Part shown: piece by piece, positions 54,001 to 64,000 of the stretch | Numbering within the stretch: the first letter of the stretch is position 1 | Layout: every line of letters begins with the position of its first letter | Assembly (NCBI GenBank): GCA_035582835.1 | Contig: JAYKAV010000666.1 | Span: forward strand, 1,313,784 to 1,377,783 | Length of the DNA: 64,000 nt | Direction of reading: 5' to 3' | DNA from: Phoebastria nigripes | Lineage: Eukaryota > Chordata > Aves > Procellariiformes > Diomedeidae | Notes under the pieces: model-generated | Seen by the model: only the letters and a program-made list of their open reading frames with translations | What the model was told of the DNA's origin: nothing | Databases searched by the model: none | Program-made: the position numbers and the translations under genes

Positions 54001-56369
54001 CCAAATCAGGAAAATCATTACCTTTTTTATTTAGGCAATTTGCCCATTATCAAATTCAATGTAATATTAACTGTATACAGTTATTTACAAATGCTAAGCA
54101 TCCTTCTATTTTCCACTCCTTTCTAGCCAGATTCAACTTCATACCTAGATTCTCAATTTGTCTGCAAATCTCCTGTTAATAAAAAGTCAATTTGCAACAT
54201 GCCCCGTGGCTTGTAGTTTCCTCTTCAATTTCACACTCACTTTAAGCCACTGCAGAAAACATCACCCCACATTCACACTCCCGTGAACTACCTTGCTTCC
54301 TTCCCGACTTACGCATTTTGGTTCTTCCTACATACTTTAGTTCACTTCTGCTTCTCATTCCTGTTTCTCAATGTCTTTTTTATTTTACAGAAGCAGTGCG
54401 AAGTTTTAAAAAGTGTTTTCAGATGGCTAACATTAATATATCTACTGATATCCTTTGCAGTTACTAGGAAGTATGCCATTTCACAAAGAAGCAGTGCTTT
54501 TCACCTAGAATTAATTTTATATTGGTTTAACTCTCAGAGGAACAAATTCATAGGACTCAAAAGCACATATAGCACCCATGGATTGCTGTCTTATTTATTG
54601 GCCAGATCATTGAAGTTAAAAACTTAAATTAAGAGGGAAGCATAAAAGCAAGGTATTGGCCCATCTCCTTGGGCTAGAGATCCCCAGTTTGTAAACTCAG
54701 ATAAATTACATCAGTTCTCTACCTCAACTGCATATCATAAGCAAACAGTCCCTCAGCAGGGACAATGGAATTGGACATACACACTCCTCTAACGCTTTTT
54801 TCAGCTAGTTTAGTAAGATAATAGGCGCCAGTATCTTACACAAGGTTGCCAAACTGAGGAGCATAGACACATTGCAGTTTCCCATCACCACTAGCGAGGC
54901 GCTAACCCCATAACCCAAGCTAAAAACTCCTTGCAAGACTAAGACCTTAAAAACAAGGCAGGGATCAGACTGCTGCAACAGATTGTATATCATAAGGGGT
55001 ACGTGAGGTATCACTACCTAGAAAAAATAAAAGCCAACTGTTTCATTACACAGATCTTGCACCTTAAAATGCTCTAAGATCTAACTTAAGACTCTTAATT
55101 TAAAATTGTCTAGTTGCTTTTGACTTTTATCAGAAATCAGTGTTCATTACAGTAACATACAGCTCATTAAAAAAATCATTCCTCCTTTGATTTTGGTATC
55201 CTCAAAAATATCTCAGAGAAAATAAGAAAGCAAAATTTGTAAGGAAGTGATGATTTTCTACGTAATTTGATGATATAGCTGGGGAAAATGGGACATTTTC
55301 AGGGGCATTAAGTTCCCCAGTAGGTTTATAGTTTGATGACTTCTCACTACAGTCATTGTGTGCCTACAGTTTTGATATATTCTTTTCAAATATGCTTGCA
55401 TAAAAGTGCAGAAAAAGATAAGTTTGATAACCGTAATTGTTTCACACTGTGAATTATGATTTTTCAGAAAATTTATTTTTGTAGAATAAAGTTATAATAT
55501 AATTATAATAATAATAATAATTTTTGTATGGAAGGTTTTAAGAATTCTCCATTCATTCACCAAGATTCTATGTTAATAATACACCTGAACAAGCTAGAAT
55601 TTCAGAGAGATCTTACTTTTTAAAAGGATCCTTGAGTATCTATTTAAAAAAAGAAGCAACACATCTAGAAGGCAGCAAAGGTCCCTTAAAGAGTCTCCAC
55701 ACTGACTTAGCAAAAGGGTCTAATAGTCCAAATGAAGAAATCTTAGGACCAAAAAGAACTTCTGCCCTTTTGAGTGGTCGAATTCATTCAGAGACCATGC
55801 ATTAATTCCTTCCATTTTCTAGAGTGGACCTGGTCTAACAGAGGCTCTCTCCAAAATAAAGACAGCCAAACAAGCAATTATCCTAAGAAAAAGGAACACA
55901 AGTTGCTCAAAGAGTAAAAAGTGGTACTAGAAGATGTAGTTGTATCATACAGCATAATCTTCTAACTGTTACTATATTAGCACAAGACCAGCTTGGCCTG
56001 TCAGCAGAGGACAAATTGTTCTTAATGTTTCGTCTCCATGGCTGGAATGTAAAGAGCAATTTTCCAATAATTTGTTGCAAAAATGGCTCAAAGAATGGTT
56101 CTCAAAACCATTAGATTGGTCTCCAAAGGTGCCTAGGGGCTCTAATGTTTGACCACAGAAGACAGTTGTCTCATCATAGGAAAACAAGAATCAGAAATCT
56201 AAAAGTTAATAGTGGAGAATAATGCCCAGGCACAAGTAATTCTCTGCAACTGCGTCGCAGCATCAATTTGCAGTTGACAGGATGTATACTGCATTACAAA
56301 ATAAACCTTACTAAACCCAAACCAAGTGCACTTGAACTGCATTGCTACAAAAATAATCTTGTAAGGAAG

Positions 56370-56500
56370 GGATGTGGGTCCTGGCTTTGCCATGGATTTC
56401 CTATGAAATCATGAAGAAACATTTATTATGTCAGTCATTTACTAAACTGGGAAAATAATCTGCCTCAGAAATGTAAGATTAACCTAATGACTGAGATGTT
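56370..56500 (+). repeat. MIR-like SINE relic, sense orientation
   Basis: GTCCTGGCTTTGCCATGGAT, then 'tcagtcatttactaaactgg' and 'gaaaataatctgcctcag', follow the order of the MIR core (TGGCTCTGCCACT, then TCACTTAACC, then AAATGGGGATAAT) with heavy divergence. Confidence 0.42.
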
Positions 56501-57541
56501 TTTGTTCTACAGCAATGAGATATTCCAGCTGAAGTTCAGGGAATTAGTGTATTTTTCTAATACAGGCAGCTGCCCTAATCAAAAATCCGTCATATGTCTG
56601 TCAAAAATCAAGGAAATTCTCTACTGTTTCCTTTCTGAGAATGCATATTCTTAATCACAGTTTCTGAAAAGTCTCATCTATAATGTTAAAAAAGGAAAGA
56701 CTGTATTTTAAAAGATGATTACAGAATTAAACGTCCAGATATCTGCCTGTTGGCAATGAAGAGGAAACAAAATTCACTATAAAAGTAGCATTCAGCGCTA
56801 AGAATTAATAGTTTCCTTCAACATATGAGTTTTACTGCAGGGTCTTCTCAGTATCTAGTTACCAAGTCTGGACTGATCACAACCAGCCTAATCCGAAACC
56901 ACATGAACAACGCAAATCTTTTTGGTTAATGACTTGATCCAAAAACATTTAAGTGGATAGACTCTGCACATCTATTCTGGGACCTCTGTTTCCAGAATAC
57001 TTGAATTTGAGTGTAATTACTATCCCAGCTAATGAGACTGCTTAGTACATTAAAAAAGAGATTTCTAGAATATTTAAATGCTATACTGCTTTCCCCACTT
57101 AAAGACTGTACAAGTACAGTTTTTGAAGTGGCTTCCCCGTCTCCCTCCCTTTTAAACTTCAGCTTGATACCTTCAAAGGTTAAAGCTAAGCCTGCTGGGC
57201 TTCCATCTATGGGAATAGTCCCACTATTCATAAAACAGGATAAAGACAAAAATATACGTACAGGTACTTTTAAATCTGTATGAGTTGATATTAGTGCTTA
57301 GGTAACTTATTAAGCTACCTTACACTTGAATAATTGGCTACATAGAGATGCACTGAAGTTGGAAAATAAAAATACAGATTACACATTCCCATGCTTTAGA
57401 AATGAAAGCTACGTAGGTGACATTTCTACTGAAAGGGGAGGGGGGTTAGCTCTACACTGTCTTTAATTTTACAAGTCAACTCAAAATAACTTACACCTTA
57501 TGTGAGGTTGGTTTGTGTTGGGTTTTTTGTTTGTTTTGGTT

Positions 57542-57543
<2 letters not shown>

Positions 57544-57630
<87 letters not shown>
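57544..57630 (+). repeat. T87 homopolymer
   Basis: 87 consecutive T residues in CSTF3 intron 3, preceded by a GT-rich stretch. Read on the minus strand it is an A87 tract like a retroposon tail, but no recognisable retroposon body precedes it. Length is uncertain in any short-read assembly. Confidence 0.95.
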
Positions 57631-57635
<5 letters not shown>

Positions 57636-57703
57636 ACTCCATGCAATTAGAATTATAAGATTAAAAACCCATTTAAGTCAGCTGTACTTTTTGTAAGACA
57701 AAA

Positions 57704-57733
57704 AACTTGTAAAGACAATTGTCTTTACAAGTT
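57704..57733. repeat. Perfect 30-bp palindrome without spacer
   Basis: AACTTGTAAAGACAA followed by TTGTCTTTACAAGTT is its own reverse complement over all 30 bases, centred between 57718 and 57719. It lies 74 bp after the T87 tract. Function unknown. Confidence 0.93.
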
Positions 57734-60700
57734 CATTATGTTGTTCCTATTTGAAAGTCATCGGTGTCAGATTAGCAGAGAAAAGAGCTGCTCTGACTTC
57801 AGATTTCAATATAAAAAAATGTCATGTGCTAACATGCATTTCACATGCAGCTAGGCAGGTGCATTTACAGTTTATTTCATGTCTTATGAGGAAGACGAAA
57901 TGCGGAAGCCCATCATAAAAGTAGTACAGAAACTCACAGCCCATGTAGCCTAGCAAAAGAGAGAGATGGAATACAACTGACATCCCAGTTTCCTCCCACC
58001 TCTCCCCATCTCAGTACACAGATAAGAAATACCAGAAGTTAGGGCCAAGTGTTTAAGCTAAAGACTCTGATTTTGGAGTAATGAAAGGACACTGGCACAG
58101 GTAAACCCCTAAACTTGCCAAAGAAAGGTTAGCCTTGACCCATAAGCTAGAAAGAAAACCCTGCTTACTGACCAGAAGTGGAATTGCTACTTCTATGTAC
58201 ACCTGTACAGAACAAATAAATACAGCTGGTAGTTCTGCCCCCCTTGCTAGAGAGCATTCTGAATAATTAGTTTCTTTTCAGTAAAGCACTGTTTGATACT
58301 AATAATCTCATTCTTTGTTGCTTTTCACAGTGAAAAATGAGTTTGCTTCTACACCCTGACACCAACAAGTGGTGTCCGTGTAGAATTAGACATACTCTAG
58401 GAAACTGCTGTTTGAGACAGCAGAGATCCAGACAGTTTGATACTTCTTTCCCCCCACCCCTCAAACTGAGCTTTTTGTGGCTTTTCTCCTATAACTGATG
58501 ATTCAGAAACCCCGAGTAAAGTGTTCTAAAACTTTCTGTAAAAAAAGAGCCTCTTCAGTAGATGGACAGCAGGAAATTATTTGATTCGGACCGTGAGGAC
58601 TTGACTTTAACTGCTATGATAGATGCGTTGTTATGTAGACAAAGACCAGACAGAAAAATACAGAATGCTTTCAGATAGCATTTGCATTAAAGAATGTTGC
58701 AAAATGCCTGCCAGTTTCAAGCACTGCATTAAAAAATAGTATGTAGGCTCTCAGCTGATTTCTTGCATCTAATTGGCACAGAAGCACACAAGGGATCTCG
58801 GAAATACTGAGATAGTTCTCTTTTTTTATATTTGGCTGCTTTAAGCTAGGATGCCAAGAGCAGTACTTGGTCTGATGTAAAGACACCAAGCACACAACAA
58901 TACCGAGCCACCATCTGTAAAAGCAACAGTAACTAACACAGCAGCTTTACTGATAATCTCTATCACTGGTAGAAGATATTTGGTTAAGTATAAAACAGAG
59001 AACTGTTACTATACCATAATGTAAACTACCTAAATTGAGAAGATGCAGCTCACAGCAAGGCAGACAAGGTTCTCAAGAAAAGGCGTGAGTTTCCCTGCAT
59101 TCAAACTTTAGCCTAGCATTGGAAGACAACGGTGCTCGACTCATTTTTGGTGTACGTCATCACGGTGACGCAGCATGCTTAGAAGTCCAGTCTGAAGATT
59201 TAGCAACAAGGTGAAGCATTGCTACAAAGCCTCCATGATTCACTGAATCAGCCAGCGCTTGAGCAGAGAACTGACCTCGAATACAGATCATAGCAGAAAA
59301 CTCTGCTCACACAGGTGAAAAAGATTGTAGTCTACAGTTTTTAGCAACTCTGCCAGCCTGGGAGAAAGGCAAAACACAGATAATACTACTGAGTTCAAGT
59401 AGTTAGTGCAACTTAACAGTTGGTCAAGATTTCTATGTGTTGGAGGCACAAAAGTACACTCTAAAAGCAATGAAAAATGTTTGACTATGAAGCTTTTGCA
59501 GAAATGACACACCACTGCAAGTCTGTCACGCAGGCTAGTGATAACACCTCATCGGTACAGTGTCTTCATTTGATTCAGACCAAAGATCAACAACAATTAT
59601 CAAACTTAATAATTTAGTAACACCTGTATTTTTCTCATTAATAAATTAAAAAAATGCACAGATTGACCTTATTTTTAGAATTTCTGCAAATGGGAAAGAA
59701 AAAAAAAATCACAAAACTTTTTTGGGGGTAAAACTGAATTTTAGGAACATCAGTAAAATGACAAATAAACATGTAACATCTAACTTTGTGCCTTTTTTTG
59801 TAAATAGGTGAGATTTCTTATGCAATAGTCATTTTTTTTTTTAACAGCTAAGACTAGTAGCAAGAACAGTAAAAACTTTGTGGCATTATGAAAAGAGAAA
59901 CTTACCTCCATCTGCTCAGTGCCAGAAAAATATTTCTGCTGAGTTAAAGTCTGTCAGCCAATTTTAAAATTCCACAGTACTTCCCTTTTAATACTCATCT
60001 TTAACACATGTGGGATATAGTTTTTAAAGATGAATCTTAAATTGAATTTACAAAAAAAAAAAAGCCTGAATTATGTTTAGTCACACCTTATGTGGAGAAA
60101 TTAAAGTTTTATCCTTTAACAGTAGATTGTAGAGTCAGTTTCCTGCTCAGGCTTACCAGCACTGAGATTTTATCAAGGGCAAATACCACGGAATATTCTG
60201 AGGTTTTAAACAACTACTTATACTGCCCACCCTGCTCAAGTACTACTGTGCAGAATTTCAGTTGACAAGAATATATTGATAACATTTCCCTGAGGAATGC
60301 CAGCTAGCGGGCGACAATAATGGGCAAGTAACATATACTTACCAGGGCAGCAATTCGTTTTTTTTAGGGGATGGAGTAGGGCTGGGGACACTGCTCTGTA
60401 TTAAACATTTTAGCTTGCATCCACAGCTTTTTTTCAGGTAACTTGCAACCAAAAAGTCATGCGTTGGGGACTATTTTAGAGTGCATTTTTATAAAGAAAA
60501 CCTTAAGTAGCTAGTAGGGGCGTCAGGGACACCTGTTTGTCCTTTTTAAGATTCATCCCAGTCTATTTAAGACCAGTCCATTTGAAACTTTACATTCTTC
60601 ATTATAAATGAACTGTACTTTCTTTCAGTTACTTTTTATATAATGATCAGTCATCATCACCATGGAGTAAGCATTTCCAGCACAATTTTACAATTAGACA

Positions 60701-61494
60701 GAATTTACAATTCCCAGAGCCACAGTCAGTCAGTACTAGAACGAAGAAATTCCCCTAGTGAAATTAAAACCGCTAGACTAAGGCTCTTGGTGTAAGGCTT
60801 GCCATTCTAATTTAGTATGAAGGAAATGTTTCTTCATGTATGAACTTGTCAGCATTATCAGGTTATGCAGGTAGACCTTCAAAGCATACTGCTTGTACTA
60901 AAACTATTAATTACTGCAGCATCTATGGAAAACCTGGGGAGAGCGGTCAATTGACACAGCCAAGTGAAGGAAAGCTGCAAGATAAACTTCCACCAGCAAG
61001 ATGTGTTACAAAAGCAATTTTCTGTAAACTTATTCACTGTCACTTATCTTCAACTTATATTAATTGCACGTTAGTAAAAGCACGTAACACCTTTAAGTAG
61101 ATGGAAGCCTACATGTATTAAATTACTATCATCCTATTCTCCACAATAGTAACATCAATGAGAGGGCTTCTTACACCTCAAGCTCCTGCATGATAAAATG
61201 TAATTACAATTTTATTTTCTAAGTATCTGTGATACAGTACAAGAGAGTAAACTGTAGAGATTAACTAAACCAAATTTCAGGGGAAGTTTAAATGAAACTC
61301 AATTCAGATCTGTTCCTACAACATACTGCATATCATAGGCTGCTAAATGTGTTTATGTGCTTTACAAATGCAATACCATTACAATCTCACCAGCAGCCAT
61401 GCAGTTGCATAAGCATAATTAAGAGATGTAAGAGCACCACATTTCTTCTGCAATAATTAGGATGTAAAAAGATTTGTCATGGGATTAGTTTTGG

Positions 61495-61528
<34 letters not shown>

Positions 61529-61624
61529 AACCAAAATCAGGAAAGTTACAGAAAGGCAGAAAAAAGTTACAAATATTATGTCATTACTAGGGAATCTCCC
61601 CCCCCACCTCCGCTTTCTGCCCCA

Positions 61625-61795
61625 TCAAAAATGGTAAGTAGAATCATGCTTCTTAAATTCAAAGAACATGCCTGAACCATCCAAAGACAGCTTCTTGATA
61701 AGGACCCCTGGGACCTCCTTGTCATCTGAAAGATGAATTGCAAGGGCACATTGAAAGATATGGCCCACGGGAATACCTGATAGAGTCCACAATTC
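61625..61795 (-). other. Unidentified 56-codon open stretch on the CSTF3 sense strand
   Basis: Between TAA (61796-61798) and TGA (61625-61627) the minus strand is open for 56 codons with a protein-like composition, including ALAIHLSDDKEVPGVLIKKL and DGSGMFFEFKKHDSTYHF. Inside it, AG at the Ser codon before GIPVGH could act as an acceptor. The only Met is near the end. I do not recognise the sequence. An open run of this length is common by chance, so it could be noise, a decayed element or a cryptic exon. Confidence 0.2.
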
Positions 61796-64000
61796 TTACA
61801 GCAAATACACTTCTAATTCTGCCCATGAAAACATAACAAAAATAATCTTTTGATGGATAGGGAGGAATGGAGAGAAGGCATGCCAATACTGGGTTCAAGA
61901 CAACAAAAGTAAAGCAGGAAATCTAGCTGTTTTTCCCATCATTAACACTGCATCAAGTCATGTTTTTGCACTCAGACTGAAGCTGTATATAATATAAAAA
62001 AATTCTACTCATTGTTATTCTAAATATATTCCACTTCAAGATTATGCACAAATTATTTTTGTGAGTTATGAGTACCTATAAACTTCTAAGTAATCTAAGT
62101 AAATTATCTATAGACAATTTGCACTGATATACTCATACACTCAGATTTCTATTTAGTATGATTTTAAAAGAACATTAATTGTGCTGTGTGACCTTATTAC
62201 ATAAGCATGTATATACACATCAAGGAACATGTATAAATACACATAGTTTGAGAGATTCCTGAGGAATCCACAGGCATGGAACCTATAGCACGCTTTCATT
62301 TAACCATAAAAACTAAAATAATCAAAATTTGGTCAGTGAATTTTAAATAGTGCATTTGATTGTTGCTTTACCTTCCTAACTTTGGAAATGCTAAGTACAC
62401 TTTTTTTTTTTTTACTTCTGATCCATCACTTGCTTAAGTAATATATACGTGTGTATATACTGAGGAACAAGCCCTTAAAAGAAGCTGCAGGGATGCGGAA
62501 TTTGACAGAAGTCAAACGTAACATTCGTTTCCTCCCCTTCATATAGCCTGAAAGCAGACTTAAGATGAACGGTATCAGTATTAAAATAGGGTAAGTTACT
62601 TAATAGTTCAAATTCCAATTTGAAACTGTTTTGAAAATACGCTAAACCAGCTCCTAAATTAAGAGAGAACTGGAAGTTGTACCAGCACCCATACATACAC
62701 TATAAAATGCCACCAACTAGAGCCAACAGTGTTATACATTTTATTTCTCCAAGCAGGAGAAATAAACAGATGTTCGGGGGGAGAGGCGGGGGAAGACCCT
62801 TGCAACTTTTTGTTCTTTGACAAGGCATCTTCCCCTTTCCTAAGGGAAACAAAACAAAGACCCAGCTGCAACTGAGTTGCCCTTTTTCCTATTTGGTCAC
62901 ACTATGAACATTTTAAACAGTTTCATGTATAAATGTAGTTCCACTGAGCACAATGAAGTTAGTTCTCATGCTAACTTCACCATGTCTGTTTTATCTGCAG
63001 GACAGCACGTACATAACTACATACCTGCCGCCTCATTTTTGTAAATCTAACCCATTTTAATCTCAGAGTAGAGAGTTTATTTTTATATTGTTTAAACAGT
63101 AAGATCGGTGTTTGAAAATCTATACTTCTAGGAGAGATGATATCTGAAGGAAGTTGATGGCTTTGCTGCAGTCTGGACATAGAAAATACTAAATCAAACA
63201 ACTAGGCATCAGTTTACAAGTTATCTTTCTAGTCCAAATGCATGACTTGCAAAGTATTTTTTAAAATGCATTTGGTATTCATTCTCACATAAACCAATAC
63301 GGAAGTATCAGACTGTTCATAGTAAGAGTTTGTTCTGCTATGGTCATGGGTTAATACTTCAAGGAGCGTACAGTCATTTCTCTTTCCAGTTTCACACTGG
63401 TTATTTCTTATTCTCTATTTCATGCACTAATGCAAAAGATGGGGAACTGGAGAGAGTAAGCTGCCCTCATTAGAAAGTCTAAGTCTTATATAGTCATATT
63501 ACAGGAATCAAATGAGGCAAGACAGTTGACCCTCCATCACACTACTGAACTTTTCAAAATTAGTTGATTCAGAGGAACAGTTTGAATTAATAATGATAAA
63601 GCCTATGCAATTTAGATATATGCATAAGCTCCGTAACTGTTTTGCCGAAACACAGAGCGAGCGTGAAAGCATGAGTAAAATTACCAAGCTTCCTCAGCAT
63701 ACCAACAATCCTAGCTCTCCTCCTTTTGGAGAAAGTCGAAGATGTTAAAAGTTCTGAAAACCTTTAGCCCACCAGTCAGTCTACAAGACCTTTGGCGACA
63801 GGATCTACTAATAGATCAGCAATGTGTGCTCACTGGAACTTGTGAAAACTAAGATTAGTACACAGACCCTGTCACATGGCTCAGTACAATCTGCTTCTAA
63901 GGGAACAGACCCAGACAAAATGTTTACACTTCAGCTTAGAAGTGAGTTCTATTAAACAGTCTTGTCTCAAGATGCAATAGGACTCTGCTCTATAGCTGTA

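Larger units (their letters stand above)
45011..64000 (-). other. CSTF3: 3' part of CSTF3 intron 3 (at least 18,990 nt)
   Basis: No further CSTF3 exon is found up to the window end. I searched by eye on the minus strand for the conserved residues expected just upstream (ARKTYERLVAQFPSSGRFW) and did not find them. The stretch is AT-rich. It holds a T87 tract, a 30-bp palindrome, a MIR-like relic and many minus-strand AATAAA words. In human and mouse the CstF-77 gene has a conserved intronic poly(A) site in intron 3 that makes a short isoform. The equivalent here may be in this stretch or further upstream. Confidence 0.75.

Noticed and set aside
57502..57696. Poly-phenylalanine open frame through the T87 tract
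   Set aside because: This is a homopolymer artefact.
59150..59172. CGTCA and TGACG words arranged as an imperfect palindrome, possible CRE-like site
   Set aside because: Half-sites of this kind are frequent by chance and nothing nearby suggests a promoter.

Overview
This is vertebrate nuclear DNA, most likely from a bird; a turtle or crocodilian is the alternative. Genes are split into short exons with canonical GT-AG introns of moderate size, there is a CpG-island promoter, and old MIR/L2-like relics are visible while mammalian SINEs and LINEs are not. Three genes are recognisable from their proteins: DEPDC7 (+), TCP11L1 (+) and CSTF3 (-). This is the same order and orientation as I recall for human 11p13. 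The window is eukaryotic and holds no operon, CRISPR or phage-type system.

Layout. Bases 1-7280 carry DEPDC7 exons 2 to 9 and its poly(A) signal; exon 1 lies to the left of the window. Bases 7281-9400 are intergenic with nothing recognised. Bases 9400-9990 are a dense CpG island with a GC-box and a strong splice donor, which I take as the TCP11L1 promoter and non-coding first exon. Nine coding exons of TCP11L1 follow between 13587 and 24365 and give 517 residues. TCP11L1 and CSTF3 converge tail to tail across 24366-28227, with opposing candidate poly(A) signals only about 40 bp apart near 27.7 kb. CSTF3 then runs on the minus strand from its stop codon at 28228 up to exon 4 at 45010. The 18 exons present sum to 1929 nt, or 642 residues plus stop. 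That is exactly the part of the 717-residue human protein left after the 75 residues I assign to exons 1-3. Bases 45011-64000 are the 3' part of CSTF3 intron 3, whose upstream end and exons 1-3 lie beyond the window.

Function. The three genes are neighbours, not a pathway. DEPDC7 is a DEP-domain protein linked to CARMA/NF-kB signalling, TCP11L1 belongs to the poorly understood TCP11 family, and CSTF3 encodes CstF-77, the scaffold of the cleavage stimulation factor needed for mRNA 3'-end formation.

Non-coding observations include a C/D-box snoRNA-like element in TCP11L1 intron 1, a 78-nt inverted repeat at 40621-40698, a perfect 30-bp palindrome at 57704-57733, a diverged repeat pair flanking CSTF3 exons 14-15, ancient MIR/L2 fragments, and long homopolymers with an N gap that mark weak assembly. 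I found no convincing new biological system; these are candidates only.
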